The notes: generated from the letters alone by a model not told the origin. DNA of 64,000 bases from Hyphomicrobium sp. CS1GBMeth3 (GCF_900117455.1 NZ_FPHO01000003.1:2443730-2507729); one strand, 5' to 3'; shown: positions 1 through 9,078, numbered from the stretch's first letter. Made by a program: numbers and translations.

Positions 1-1224
1 ATGATGACCGAGCGCGCGAACCAGATCGGCATGAGATCAACGACGTTCCGCAACGCCTCGGGCTTGCCGAACCCCGATCAGCGCTCGACCGCGCGGGACA
101 TGGCGACGCTCGGCATGAGGCTGCAGGATGACTTCCCGCAGCACTATCATCTCTTCTCCACCGCCTCGTTCACCTACGGCGGCAAGACCTATCGCACGCA
201 CAACACGCTGATGCTCGGGTTCCCGGGCATGGACGGCATCAAGACCGGCTACACGCGCGCCTCCGGCTTCAACCTGGTTTCGTCCGTGCGCGCCAACGGA
301 AAGCACGTCGTCGGCGCCGTGTTCGGCGGCAAGACGGCCGCTACGCGCAACGCGCATATGCGCTCGCTGCTGTTCACCGCCCTCGCGAAGGCCTCGACAC
401 AGAGGACGCGTCAGCAGGGCTCCGCCCTCGTTGCCGAAGCGCGTCCGCAGAAAGCCCCCGCACGCGCCGAGACGGCCCGGCCGCCAAAGACCGCGATGCC
501 GCCGCCTGCGAGAAAGCCCGCAACTATCGTGGCGGCCAATGCTCCGCCGCCGGCAGCCCCTGCAACTGCGCATGACGCCATCGCGGAGGTTCTGGCCGAG
601 GGTGACGAATCCACCTTTGCCGAGGCAACGTCCTCGGCGGCCGTCCTGCCGCCGCCGCGCCTCGACCTCGAGGCCCTGCGTGCTGCCATGTCCGAGACGG
701 AAGCGGAGGCGGAACAGCAAACTGAGACGGTCACCGCGTCGAACGCCGCCCCGCAAGACATCAACGGCTTGATCCGCGATTCCGTCGTCGATGGCGCATC
801 CGATAACAGGTCCGCTCCCACCGTTCGCACGCTGTCTGATGCGGGTGCCGCGGCGCCTTCGGTCCGCCAGCCGTCGACGTTGGCGGCCCAGGCCACCATG
901 CTCGCCGGGCTGACGACGCCCGCTCAAGCCGCGCGTCCGAAGCCGCCGGTGCCGCAGTTCCAGCCTGCGCCGACGGGTGCCGGCTACGCGATCCAGATCG
1001 GCGCCTACCTTTCGCCCGAGGATGCGCAGGCCAAGCTCAACACCGTCCGCAGCCGCGCTGCGGGGCTGCTGGAGGGCCACCACGACATCACGATCCCCGT
1101 GCATCGCGACAACCGCTTGATCTACAGGGCGCGCTTCGTGAGCTTTGACGAAGGCGGTGCTTCGAACGCCTGCCTCGAGTTGCGCCGTTTGGCAATCGAC
1201 TGCTTCGTGATGAAGGCCGACTGA
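1..1224 (+). CDS. D-alanyl-D-alanine carboxypeptidase with SPOR domain, 5'-truncated by window edge
   Basis: C-terminal part of a peptidase S11 (PBP5/6-type) carboxypeptidase that trims the terminal D-Ala of peptidoglycan stem peptides in the periplasm. The KTG active-site motif is at residues 81-83 (GIKTGYT). The SxxK and SxN motifs that family members carry further upstream are missing, so the frame must begin before base 1 and the ATG at base 1 is probably internal. A long Ala/Pro-rich linker (about residues 130-315) leads to a C-terminal SPOR domain (YAIQIGAYLSPEDAQ, about 325-405), which binds denuded septal glycan. This suggests a role near division sites. Family assignment is firm; true start unknown. 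Confidence 0.9.
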   Translation: MMTERANQIGMRSTTFRNASGLPNPDQRSTARDMATLGMRLQDDFPQHYHLFSTASFTYGGKTYRTHNTLMLGFPGMDGIKTGYTRASGFNLVSSVRANGKHVVGAVFGGKTAATRNAHMRSLLFTALAKASTQRTRQQGSALVAEARPQKAPARAETARPPKTAMPPPARKPATIVAANAPPPAAPATAHDAIAEVLAEGDESTFAEATSSAAVLPPPRLDLEALRAAMSETEAEAEQQTETVTASNAAPQDINGLIRDSVVDGASDNRSAPTVRTLSDAGAAAPSVRQPSTLAAQATMLAGLTTPAQAARPKPPVPQFQPAPTGAGYAIQIGAYLSPEDAQAKLNTVRSRAAGLLEGHHDITIPVHRDNRLIYRARFVSFDEGGASNACLELRRLAIDCFVMKAD

Positions 1225-1250
1225 TCCCGCCGCGAAACGAGAGAAGGCGC

Positions 1251-3092
1251 CTATTCCGCGGCATCCTCGGTGAGGAATCCGCCCGACTGGCGCGCCCACA
1301 GGCTGGCGTAAAGCCCGCCCTTGCGCAGAAGCTCCGTATGGCTGCCCTGCTCCACGATGCGCCCGCCGTCCATGATGACCAGCCGGTCCATGGCGGCGAT
1401 GGTCGAAAGCCGGTGCGCGATGGCGATCACCGTCTTGCCGGCCATCAGTGTCGCGAGGCTCTCCTGGATAGCAGCCTCCACCTCGCTGTCGAGCGCGCTC
1501 GTCGCTTCGTCGAGCACCAGGATCGGCGCGTTCTTCAAGAGCACGCGCGCGATGGCGATACGCTGGCGCTGTCCGCCTGAGAGCTTGACGCCGCGCTCGC
1601 CGACGTGAGCGTTGTACCCATGCCGATCGTTGAGATCTTCCAGCGCCTCGATGAACTCGTGCGCATGCGCGCGCTTGGCCGCGGCGATGGCCTCGGCGGG
1701 GCCTGCCTCCGGACGCCCGTAGAGGATGTTGTCCATCACCGAGCGGTGCAGGAGCGAGGTGTCTTGCGTCACGAGGCCGATGTTGGCGCGCAGGCTCTCC
1801 TGCGTCACCGCGCTGATGTCCTTGCCGTCGATGAGGATCCGCCCGCCCTCGAGGTCGTAGAAGCGCAGGAGCAGGTTCACGAGCGTCGATTTTCCGGCGC
1901 CGGAGCGGCCGACGATGCCGACTTTTTCGCCGGGCCGGATCGTGAGCGACACCTCCTCGATGACGCTCTTCACCTTGCCGTAGTGGAAGCGCACATCTTC
2001 GAAGCGGATCTCACCCTTTGCCACGACGAGGGCCCGGGCGTCCGGGCGGTCCATGACCTCGTTGTCGCGCGCGATGGTCTGCATGCCCTCGTGCACGATG
2101 CCGATGTTCTCGAAGATGCCGGCCACCGTGAACAAGATCCAGCCGGACATCGCGATGATGCGGATCGAGAGTGTCATCGCCGCCGTGATGGCGCCCATGC
2201 TGACCGCCTCGTAGCTCCAGAGCCAGAGCGACAGCCCAGCCACCGAGACGAGCAGCGCCCCGTTCAACGCATAGAGCACGAACTCCATGATGGTGAGGTT
2301 GCGCAGCGACGCCTGATGGCGCTCGAGGTGCGCCTGCATGGCCTCGCGCGCGTAGGCCTCCTCGCGCTCGGCATGCGCGAAGAGCTTGACGGTGAGGATG
2401 TTGGTGAAGCTGTCGACGACGCGCCCCGTAAGCCACGAGCGCGCCTCGGAAGCCTCCGTCGAGAGTTTCTGGATGCGCGGCACGAACACGCGCACGACAA
2501 GCGCATAAAGCCCGATCCAGGCCAACAGCGGGATGACGAGACGCGCGTCCGCCTCCCAGAAAATGACGAGTGCACCGACGACGTGCACCGCCATGTACCA
2601 GATGGCGTCGACGGCCTGCACGACGGATTCCCGCAGCGACGCACCAGTCTGCATGATGCGCGTCGCGATGCGTCCGGCGAAGTCGTTCTGGAAGAATCCG
2701 AGAGATTGGCGCAACACCTGCGTGTGCGTCTGCCAGCGGATGCGCGTCGTCACCGACGGGCTGATCATCTGGTTTTTGACCAGGTCGTGCAGGGTCGAAA
2801 CGACAGGCCGTGCAATCAGGGCCACGAACGCCATGAACATCAGCGTCCAGCCATGATCGCTGAAGAATGTGCGCGGAGAAGTGGCGCTGGACATCATGTC
2901 CACGAGGCTGCCGACGAAGGCCATCAGCATGACCTCGATCAGCGAGCCCATGAAACCGATGGCGAGCAGCACGGCGAAGGGGCGCCAAACCGGCTTGATG
3001 AAATGCCAGTAGAAGGCCGCGATTGTGTCCGGCGGGCGCCCCGGTGCGGCGGGCGGAAACGGATCGATACGGGATTCAAACCAGCGGAACAT
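1251..3092 (-). CDS. ABC exporter, fused permease and ATPase (MsbA/multidrug type)
   Basis: 613-residue half-transporter of the type I exporter family. The N-terminal half has about six hydrophobic segments (residues 30-320). The C-terminal nucleotide-binding domain shows Walker A GRSGAGKST, the signature LSGGQRQR, Walker B ILVLDEATSALD and the switch histidine (IAHRLST). It should work as a homodimer in the inner membrane. Substrate cannot be read from sequence; lipid or drug-like molecules are usual for this family. It converges on the carboxypeptidase gene with a 26-base gap and looks monocistronic. Confidence 0.93.
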   Translation of the reverse strand: MFRWFESRIDPFPPAAPGRPPDTIAAFYWHFIKPVWRPFAVLLAIGFMGSLIEVMLMAFVGSLVDMMSSATSPRTFFSDHGWTLMFMAFVALIARPVVSTLHDLVKNQMISPSVTTRIRWQTHTQVLRQSLGFFQNDFAGRIATRIMQTGASLRESVVQAVDAIWYMAVHVVGALVIFWEADARLVIPLLAWIGLYALVVRVFVPRIQKLSTEASEARSWLTGRVVDSFTNILTVKLFAHAEREEAYAREAMQAHLERHQASLRNLTIMEFVLYALNGALLVSVAGLSLWLWSYEAVSMGAITAAMTLSIRIIAMSGWILFTVAGIFENIGIVHEGMQTIARDNEVMDRPDARALVVAKGEIRFEDVRFHYGKVKSVIEEVSLTIRPGEKVGIVGRSGAGKSTLVNLLLRFYDLEGGRILIDGKDISAVTQESLRANIGLVTQDTSLLHRSVMDNILYGRPEAGPAEAIAAAKRAHAHEFIEALEDLNDRHGYNAHVGERGVKLSGGQRQRIAIARVLLKNAPILVLDEATSALDSEVEAAIQESLATLMAGKTVIAIAHRLSTIAAMDRLVIMDGGRIVEQGSHTELLRKGGLYASLWARQSGGFLTEDAAE

Positions 3093-3219
3093 CAGGCTCT
3101 AGTCTTGTTGTGATCTTGTCTTGCCGCGAGCCCGCAACCGCTTGCCGGCGCAAACCCCTTCTCGTTTCTCATGGATCGCGCTATGCGCTACCCCGCCATC
3201 GTGCCGAAACGATGGCCTG

Positions 3220-3331
3220 GACCATGGTCGCTCCGGACCCTATCAGTCCGGAGCGCGAATCATCGGTCCAATCGAGACCATGATCGCTTCCGGCCCTATC
3301 AGTCCGAAGCGTGAATCACGGATCTAACCAA
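3220..3331. repeat. Two tandem 56-bp imperfect repeats upstream of hemF
   Basis: Two units of about 56 bp start at 3220 and 3276, each opening with GACCATG(G/A)TCG. Each contains CCCTATCAGTCCG flanked by inverted arms. In unit 1 GCTCCGGA (3230-3237) pairs with TCCGGAGC, giving an 8-bp hairpin. Unit 2 keeps the pairing with compensating changes (GCTTCCGG / CCGAAGC is weaker). They lie between the divergent exporter and hemF genes, so they may be regulatory or a small intergenic repeat family. Confidence 0.6.
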
Positions 3332-3398
3332 GACGTAGAGCGCGATCCCGCTCTTACGAGAAACCCTGAGATGGGCAAGGCGGGAGGAAAAGGCAACC

Positions 3399-4310
3399 AT
3401 GGCCGGCACGGCAAGCGATATCGAGGCACGCAAGCAAACCGCCGAGGCGTGGTTCCAGACGCTGCGCGACGAGATCTGCGCAAGCTTCGAGAAGCTCGAG
3501 ACCGACCTTCCGCCCTCGGCTCAGCTCGGCGGCGAGCCCCCGGGCCGCTTCGTGCAGACACCCTGGCAGCGCACGGATCATACCGGCGCACCGGGCGGCG
3601 GCGGCAAAATGAGCGTCATGAAGGGGCGCGTCTTCGAGAAGGTCGGCGTCCATACCTCGACCGTCTTCGGTGAGTTCGCGCCGGAATTTAGGAAGCAGAT
3701 CCCCGGCACCGAGGAGAACCCCGAGTTCTGGGCCTCTGGCATCTCGCTGATCGCCCACCCGCAGAACCCGAATGTACCCGCCGTGCACATGAACACGCGC
3801 ATGGTGGTGACGAGCAAGTGGTGGTTCGGCGGCGGCGCGGACCTGACGCCCGTCCTCGACCGGCGGCGCAAGGAGGACGACGCTGACAGCCTCGCCTTCC
3901 ATGCGGCCATGTATGGGGCCTGTGCAGCGCACGAGCCCATCGCCGACTACGCCAAGCTGCGCAAATGGTGCGACGACTACTTCTACCTGCCGCATCGCAA
4001 GGAACCGCGCGGCATCGGCGGCATCTTCTACGATTATCTGACGCCGACCGAGGAGGAAGGCGGCTGGGACGCGTCCTTTGCCTTCACGCAGGACGTGGGC
4101 CGCGCCTTCCAGCGCGTTTATCCGATGCTCGCGCGCGGCAACTACACGCTGCCTTGGACGGACGCGGATCGGGAGGAGCAACTCGTCCGCCGCGGCCGCT
4201 ACGTCGAGTACAATTTGCTCTACGACCGCGGCACGGTGTTCGGCCTCAAGACCGGCGGCAACGTCGACAGCATCCTCTCGTCGCTGCCGCCCGTCGTGAA
4301 ATGGCCCTAG
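3399..4310 (+). CDS. hemF: Oxygen-dependent coproporphyrinogen III oxidase
   Basis: 303-residue enzyme that decarboxylates two propionates of coproporphyrinogen III to give protoporphyrinogen IX, using O2, in cytosolic heme synthesis. Family-typical stretches are [37 protein letters not shown] and [16 protein letters not shown]. Length matches the usual ~300 residues. The ATG at 3399 follows a purine-rich GGAGG-like stretch (GCGGGAGGAAAAGG). Alphaproteobacterial heme genes often answer to Irr or oxygen regulators, but I see no clear site here apart from the tandem repeats upstream. Confidence 0.97.
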   Translation: MAGTASDIEARKQTAEAWFQTLRDEICASFEKLETDLPPSAQLGGEPPGRFVQTPWQRTDHTGAPGGGGKMSVMKGRVFEKVGVHTSTVFGEFAPEFRKQIPGTEENPEFWASGISLIAHPQNPNVPAVHMNTRMVVTSKWWFGGGADLTPVLDRRRKEDDADSLAFHAAMYGACAAHEPIADYAKLRKWCDDYFYLPHRKEPRGIGGIFYDYLTPTEEEGGWDASFAFTQDVGRAFQRVYPMLARGNYTLPWTDADREEQLVRRGRYVEYNLLYDRGTVFGLKTGGNVDSILSSLPPVVKWP

Positions 4311-4320
4311 CGGGCGATGC

Positions 4321-4749
4321 TCAACTCCGGCCGGTCGAGCGCCGGCGCGGAGCGAGCAGCGAGCGGATCCTGAGGATCAGACGGTCGGTGTCGTAGGGCT
4401 TGCCGAAGAAGGCGTCCGCCACGCCGACGATGCCGACCTCGGGCACGGTTCCCGACACGACGACGACACGCATGTGCGGATGAAAGGCGCGCACCGTGCG
4501 GGCGAGCGCCAGCCCGTCGCGCTGGCCAGGCATCTCGATGTCGGTGACGACGAGGTCGATCGGCGCGCCGGTGGAAAGGACGGTTTCCGCCTCCTCCGTG
4601 TTGCCGGCCTCGCGAACCCTGAACCCAGCTTGGCTGAGCTCCATGGAGAGCGTGAAGCGCAAAATAGGATCGTCCTCGACGACCAGGATAGTGACCGGCG
4701 AGTTAACCTGCGCGAAGTTTCTAAGGCTCAGAGTTGTCATCATTTTCAC
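4321..4749 (-). CDS. Single-domain response regulator (receiver protein)
   Basis: 142 residues forming one CheY-like receiver domain. The acidic pair is in VEDDP, the phospho-acceptor Asp in LVVTDIEMPG, the Thr/Ser switch position in VVVSG, and the conserved Lys in FGKPYD. There is no output domain, so it must act by protein contact or in a phosphorelay. No histidine kinase is adjacent. Translation could begin at 4749 or at the third Met codon (4740). It converges on hemF with only 10 bases between stops. Confidence 0.9.
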   Translation of the reverse strand: MKMMTTLSLRNFAQVNSPVTILVVEDDPILRFTLSMELSQAGFRVREAGNTEEAETVLSTGAPIDLVVTDIEMPGQRDGLALARTVRAFHPHMRVVVVSGTVPEVGIVGVADAFFGKPYDTDRLILRIRSLLAPRRRSTGRS

Positions 4750-4931
4750 CAGCTAGCCAACGCTGGGCAGATGACAGAGGTTCCGTATTTTTCGGCAATG
4801 CGACGACGTATGCCCGCTACGGGAAGCGGGACGTTTGGCATCGGTGTTCACGAGCGGATAGGCAACTCGACCGAGCGCCCCGAAGGGCGTTGCCGGCGCG
4901 GCGGTTGGAGCACCGACCGCGCCGGGAGGTG

Positions 4932-5423
4932 TCAGTGGCCCTCGACCTCGTTGGCCGGGTCGGACTGGAGCAGGCCGTAGTTCTCGATGCCGATCTTCGA
5001 GATCAGGTCGAGCTGCGTCTCGATGAAATCGATGTGGCCTTCCTCGTCTTTGATGAGGTCCTCGAACAGATCCATCGTGACGTAATCCTTGGCGGCCCGG
5101 CAGAGATCGCGGCCGCGGATATAGGTTTCGTGCGCGATCAGCTCGCCCTTGAGATCGCACTCGAGCACCTCCTGCAGATGCTCGCCGATCATCAGCGGCG
5201 CCACGTGTTGCAGGTTGGGCAGACCCTCGAGGAAGATGATGCGGGTAACGAGCCGATCCGCGTGATGCATCTCCTCGATCGATTCCGCGCGCTCCTTCTT
5301 GGCGAGCTTCGTGAAACCCCAGTTCTCCAGCATCCGGTAGTGCAGCCAGTACTGGTTCACAGCGCCGAGCTCGAGCTTCAGTGACTCGTTCAGGATATCG
5401 ATAATCTCGCGTTTGCCCTTCAT
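4932..5423 (-). CDS. bfr: Bacterioferritin
   Basis: 163-residue heme-containing iron-storage protein that builds a 24-subunit shell. All di-iron ferroxidase ligands fall at the classical positions: Glu18, Glu51, His54, Glu94, Glu127 and His130. The inter-subunit heme ligand Met52 is also present, so this is an active ferroxidase-type, heme-binding subunit. A palindromic Irr-type box lies 63 bases upstream of the start codon, which fits iron-dependent control as seen in other Rhizobiales. Confidence 0.97.
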   Translation of the reverse strand: MKGKREIIDILNESLKLELGAVNQYWLHYRMLENWGFTKLAKKERAESIEEMHHADRLVTRIIFLEGLPNLQHVAPLMIGEHLQEVLECDLKGELIAHETYIRGRDLCRAAKDYVTMDLFEDLIKDEEGHIDFIETQLDLISKIGIENYGLLQSDPANEVEGH

Positions 5424-5485
5424 GGAGCCCTCCGTCTGCCGAAATGGAAGGTCCGACGGCAGATCCTTCGGCCATTCCAGGATTA

Positions 5486-5502
5486 TTTAGAACAATTCTA
5501 AT
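5486..5502. promoter_or_regulatory. Irr box / iron control element upstream of bfr
   Basis: TTTAGAACAATTCTAAT contains the perfect inverted repeat TTAGAA-CAA-TTCTAA, matching the known Irr iron control element TTTAGAANNNTTCTAAA at 16 of 17 positions. Irr is the heme-sensing iron regulator of Rhizobiales. The position in front of bfr is a classical Irr target (repression of iron storage in low iron). Confidence 0.8.
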
Positions 5503-5634
5503 GTGGTAATCCGGGCGCGCGATAAGGTCAATGCCTTAAGTGCGTTAACCAGCAAGAAGCGTAGCTTCTCCAGGTAGCGCCGAAAACTTTCAAGCCACTG
5601 TCACCAATTATCCCCGCGCCAATTTCCCCACAGA

Positions 5635-5650
5635 TGTGCCAGCCGGAACA
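5635..5650. promoter_or_regulatory. 16-bp inverted repeat, site 1 of 5 (TGTGCC-N4-GGAACA)
   Basis: TGTGCC AGCC GGAACA, 66 bases before the hydrolase start codon. The same architecture recurs at 6708, 7545, 9203 and 11296, each upstream of a gene. It is likely a transcription-factor operator of unknown owner. Confidence 0.55.
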
Positions 5651-5715
5651 GCGGCCTGCAGCCCCGGCCCCTAACGTCCCCCCATCGATGACGGACCAAA
5701 TTCGGGGCGTGTGTG

Positions 5716-6579
5716 ATGCAGGCGAGCGAAAGAAAATTCGATGGCAAGGCCGGCCGGGTGGGCGTGCTGCTCATTCACGGCCTGTGCGGCTCTCCAAGCG
5801 AAATCAGATTTGTGGCCAATGGCTTGATGCGGAGCGGCTATACCGTGGTCTGCCCCGAGCTCGCCGGTCATGGTGGCAGCGAAGCCGACCTCATGGCGAC
5901 GAGCTGGCACGATTGGTACGAGAGCGCGAAGAAGGGCCTCGATGAACTCGCCACCACTTGCGACACGGTCGTTGTCGGCGGTCTCTCGACCGGCGCCGTG
6001 CTGAGCCTGCTGCTCGCCGCGCGCCACCCGGACAAGGTGCACGCTATCGCGCTTTATTCGCCGACGCTCTGGCTCAGCGGCCGCCAGATCCCCTGGTATC
6101 TGCCGTTGTTCAGACTGATCGACAACAAGCGGGTCGCCAACCTGTTCCGCTTCCCGGTCCCGATCCACGTAGGCATCAAGGACCGCCGCATCCGTGATTT
6201 CATCCTGAACGCCATGGCGACACCAGGCGGCAAGAGCGTTCCGTCCGCAACGCCGGGCGGCGCGGTTCTCGAACGCCGCCGGCTGGCCAAGGAGGTCATG
6301 CGCCGGCTCGGCTCGATTACGCAGCCGGTGCTCATCCTTCATGCGCGCGAGGACGACTACGCTGGCTTGGATAACGCGTCCTACCTGCAACGTGAGTTGG
6401 CCGGACCGGTCGATCTCGTGGTGCTAGAGGACAGCTATCATATGGTCACCGTGGACCGGCAGCGGCACGTGGTGCTCGACCGGACGGCGGATTTCGTGGC
6501 GCGTGTTGCGAGCGCCGTCGCCGAGGGCATCTGCCCCCGCCAAGTCGGCGAGCGGCTCGGAGGGCTTGTCGCGGCCTGA
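5716..6579 (+). CDS. Alpha/beta hydrolase, carboxylesterase type
   Basis: 287-residue serine hydrolase. The oxyanion region is LLIHGLCGSP, the nucleophile elbow GGLSTGA (G-x-S-x-G), the acid Asp is probably in LHAREDDYAG, and the catalytic His is in SYHMVTVD near the C-terminus. It resembles Est30-like monoacylglycerol/carboxyl esterases. Cytosolic: no signal peptide. A GTG at 5713 sits immediately before the ATG at 5716; I use the ATG. The gene stands alone, with an inverted-repeat operator candidate 66 bases upstream and a terminator downstream. Confidence 0.85.
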   Translation: MQASERKFDGKAGRVGVLLIHGLCGSPSEIRFVANGLMRSGYTVVCPELAGHGGSEADLMATSWHDWYESAKKGLDELATTCDTVVVGGLSTGAVLSLLLAARHPDKVHAIALYSPTLWLSGRQIPWYLPLFRLIDNKRVANLFRFPVPIHVGIKDRRIRDFILNAMATPGGKSVPSATPGGAVLERRRLAKEVMRRLGSITQPVLILHAREDDYAGLDNASYLQRELAGPVDLVVLEDSYHMVTVDRQRHVVLDRTADFVARVASAVAEGICPRQVGERLGGLVAA

Positions 6580-6659
6580 GTATGTAATAATACGTTGAAA
6601 TATCTACATATTACCTGAGGACCGTGTCCTCGTTTTGCCCACTGTCTCCAGGATCAGGG

Positions 6660-6702
6660 CGGGATGCCTCGAAATTCTTTCGGGGCATCCCGCCAATTTT
6701 TT
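6660..6702 (+). terminator. Rho-independent terminator after the hydrolase gene
   Basis: Stem CGGGATGCC / GGCATCCCG (6660-6668 with 6684-6692), followed by CCAATTTTTT. A strong stem and T-run, about 80 bases after the hydrolase stop. Confidence 0.8.
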
Positions 6703-6707
6703 GCGCG

Positions 6708-6723
6708 TGTTCCAGTCGGAACA
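6708..6723. promoter_or_regulatory. 16-bp inverted repeat, site 2 of 5 (perfect)
   Basis: TGTTCC AGTC GGAACA is the only perfectly symmetric copy of the motif and lies 85 bases before the next gene's start. It sits just after the terminator, so it belongs to the downstream gene. Confidence 0.6.
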
Positions 6724-6808
6724 GCGGGCCCTGCGGCGATCCGGCACTGTGGGGCTCAAGAGAGCGCTGAGGACACCCCGATCGCTCGTGACACAGATGG
6801 AGAGACCC

Positions 6809-7459
6809 ATGGCCAAGAAGCTCAGCATCACGGCGATCGCGGCGACAGTGGCCGCTAGCCTCGCAATCACCCCGGCCGCTGAGGCCGGCGGACGCGGTAT
6901 CGGCCTCGGCATCGGTCTTGGTGTGCTGGCCGTAGGCGCCATGGCTCACCAGGCCCAACAGGCAAAGCAGCACAAGATGGCAAGAGCCCGGGCCGAGGCC
7001 CGCGCTCAGGCGCAGGCACAGGCACGCGCCAAGGCGAAGGCGAAGGCGCAGGCCCAAGCCCAAGCCCAGGCGAAGGCAAAGGCTCAGGCTCAGGCGCGGG
7101 CCGAGGCCGCCGCAGCCGCCAAGCGCAAGCAACAGCTTGCCGCCGCCGCCGCGAAGGCAAAGGCAGAGCAGGCGGAGGAGACGCAGGACGTCGCCACCGA
7201 GGAGACGACAAAGGCCACGCCGAGCACCTACGTCGCGGCGCCCTCGAGCACGGCGGCCCTGACCCGGGTCGATGTTGACCAGGTCAGCATGTCGGAGGAG
7301 ACCGAGAAGCCGGCAGAGGCGGCAACCGTCGCCGCTGCAACCGAAGCCCCGGCCGAAACCGCGTCCATGGCCAAGACGGAGGAGCAGCCGGACGAGCCGA
7401 AGACCTGCAAGCGCTTCGTCCCGGCGCTCGGTGTCGCGGTGGACGTCGAGTGCCAGTAA
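6809..7459 (+). CDS. Secreted Lys/Ala/Gln-repeat protein, unknown function
   Basis: About 216 residues. A Sec signal peptide (MAKKLSITAIAATVAASLAITPAAEA) precedes a short Gly-rich hydrophobic stretch. Then comes a low-complexity helical segment of AKAQAQ/AKAKAQ repeats (about residues 50-115), an acidic/Thr-rich tail, and a C-terminal CKRFVPALGVAVDVECQ with two cysteines that could form a disulfide. The start at 6809 has GGAGA five bases upstream; an in-frame ATG at 6797 is possible. I do not recognise a family. The repeats suggest a periplasmic filamentous or TolA-like spacer, but that is only inference. Confidence 0.7.
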   Translation: MAKKLSITAIAATVAASLAITPAAEAGGRGIGLGIGLGVLAVGAMAHQAQQAKQHKMARARAEARAQAQAQARAKAKAKAQAQAQAQAKAKAQAQARAEAAAAAKRKQQLAAAAAKAKAEQAEETQDVATEETTKATPSTYVAAPSSTAALTRVDVDQVSMSEETEKPAEAATVAAATEAPAETASMAKTEEQPDEPKTCKRFVPALGVAVDVECQ

Positions 7460-7485
7460 CGCGAAGAAGACGCCCCGTGAATTGC

Positions 7486-7518
7486 AGCCGGCCCCTGGTG
7501 GGCCGGCTTTATTTTTTG
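7486..7518 (+). terminator. Rho-independent terminator
   Basis: AGCCGGCCC (7486-7494), loop CTGGT, GGGCCGGCT (7500-7508), then TTATTTTTT. A perfect 9-bp GC-rich stem with T-run, 27 bases after the repeat-protein stop. Confidence 0.88.
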
Positions 7519-7544
7519 TGCGGCACGCGCATGGGTTTGGCGCA

Positions 7545-7560
7545 TGTGCCACCCGGAACA
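7545..7560. promoter_or_regulatory. 16-bp inverted repeat, site 3 of 5
   Basis: TGTGCC ACCC GGAACA, with one mismatch between the arms. It lies just after a terminator and about 250 bases before the ABC permease gene, so it presumably acts on the efflux operon. The 250-base leader holds no other recognised feature. Confidence 0.55.
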
Positions 7561-7813
7561 GCGCGTGGCACAGCGGATGTGCAATCTGCGATGAGGTCGC
7601 GCTGACTTACCCGCGTTGCGTCGTGAGACGCGAATATCGCCGCAGCCTGCGGCGAATGAGCGAAAGGCCGGCGCGTGCCATCAGTATGACAGGATCACCT
7701 AGAACGAGATGCGCCGATCGGCATGGAATAAAGCGCATTTCGATCTGCGGTAGCGCTGGACGCGGCAACAACTTCAGCGCACAACACTCCCGTTTGCCCC
7801 ATTGGAGTCGAAC

Positions 7814-9013
7814 ATGATGAAGTGGATCAAAGGCGGTGCGGCGCTAGCGGCTTCGGCCCCTCAGGGCAAGATCATCCGCATGGCGCCGAAGATCGCCTAC
7901 CGGAATCTCTTTCACGATCGCATGAGCCTGGTCGTGACGCTGATCGGCATCGTCTTCTCTGTGGTGCTCGTCGCGATCGAGGTCGGTCTCTACAAGGGCA
8001 GCGAGAGCAAGATCGCAACTGTCCTCGACAAGGCGCCGGCCGATCTCTGGATCGTTCCCTTCGGCACCAAAAGTTTCGACGATCCCTCGTTGCTGGTAGG
8101 CCATGAGAAGTACGCTGCGCTGTCGACGCCAGGTGTCGCCTCGGCCGAAGATATGATCGTAAGCTTTGCCTCCTGGCGCAAACCGGAAGGCGGTCGCAAG
8201 TCGTTCATCCTCGTCGGCTTGGACTGGCCCAACGGTGGTGTTCGCCCCTGGAGCCTCGACGAAGGCATCGTCGAGGATCTGAACGGCCCGAACGCGGTCG
8301 CCGTTGATCGGTCGTACTTCAAGGACCTCGGCATCGAGAAGCGCGGTGACTACGCCGAGATCAACAACCAGCGCATCAAGGTGGCAGCGGTGACCAAGGG
8401 CATCCGCTCGTTCACGACGCTGCCCTACGTGTTCACGCCGATCAATACCGCGCGCAAGTTCGTCGGTGCCAGCTCGTCCCAGGCAACTTATGTCATGGTC
8501 CAGCTGCAACAGGGCGCCGATGTCGAGACCGTGCGCAAGGCCCTGGAGGATCGCATGGTAGGCGTCGAGGTTCTGACCCATGACGAGTTCACGCGTCGCA
8601 GCATCAACTATTGGATGTTCTCGACCGGCGCCGGCCTTGCGCTGATCACCGGCATGGTGCTGGGTGCCATCGTCGGCGTCGTCATCGTCGCCCAGACGCT
8701 TTATGCCAGTACGAAGGATCACCTGAACGAGTTTGCGACCCTGCGCGCGCTTGGCGCATCCGCAAGCTACATTCACGCCGTAATTCTGATTCAGGCGCTG
8801 CTGAGCGCGGTCCTGGGTTATGCGGCAGGCATGCTTCTGGCTATGCTCGCGATCTACCGCTTGTCGGTGCGCGTGCCCACTCTGACCATCGTTATGACAC
8901 CGACGATTGCAGCATACCTGTTCGCGTTGACGGTCGGCATGTGCATCTTCGCAGCCATCACCGCGATCCGGAAAGTGACGCGCATCGATCCGGCGGGCGT
9001 CTTCAATCGATAG
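7814..9013 (+). CDS. ABC transporter permease, DevC/FtsX type
   Basis: About 399 residues. One transmembrane helix follows the cytoplasmic N-terminus (VVTLIGIVFSVVLVAIEVGLY), then a ~200-residue periplasmic domain, then three C-terminal helices: the FtsX/MacB-type layout. Order and partner genes (permease, ATPase, HlyD adaptor) match the DevBCA family, which exports lipids or peptides through TolC-like channels. The start at 7814 is chosen because GGAG lies six bases upstream; a TTG at 7802 is in frame. The ATPase follows 277 bases later with its own operator-like repeat. Confidence 0.88.
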   Translation: MMKWIKGGAALAASAPQGKIIRMAPKIAYRNLFHDRMSLVVTLIGIVFSVVLVAIEVGLYKGSESKIATVLDKAPADLWIVPFGTKSFDDPSLLVGHEKYAALSTPGVASAEDMIVSFASWRKPEGGRKSFILVGLDWPNGGVRPWSLDEGIVEDLNGPNAVAVDRSYFKDLGIEKRGDYAEINNQRIKVAAVTKGIRSFTTLPYVFTPINTARKFVGASSSQATYVMVQLQQGADVETVRKALEDRMVGVEVLTHDEFTRRSINYWMFSTGAGLALITGMVLGAIVGVVIVAQTLYASTKDHLNEFATLRALGASASYIHAVILIQALLSAVLGYAAGMLLAMLAIYRLSVRVPTLTIVMTPTIAAYLFALTVGMCIFAAITAIRKVTRIDPAGVFNR

Positions 9014-9050
9014 GAAGACGCTCCGCATCGAGCGGGTCAGCGATTACGGG

Positions 9051-9078
9051 ATCTGGAAAGCCGATACGCTTTCCAGAT
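9051..9078. repeat. Perfect 11-bp inverted repeat after the permease gene
   Basis: ATCTGGAAAGC, loop CGATAC, GCTTTCCAGAT. There is no T-run after it, so it is not a classical terminator. It may be an mRNA-stabilising hairpin or partial transcription stop between permease and ATPase genes. Confidence 0.6.

Noticed and set aside
1605..3113. A 502-codon open frame opposite the ABC exporter gene
   Set aside because: Composition is Arg/His/Asp-rich nonsense, mirrored by a perfectly conserved exporter on the other strand; a shadow of high GC content.
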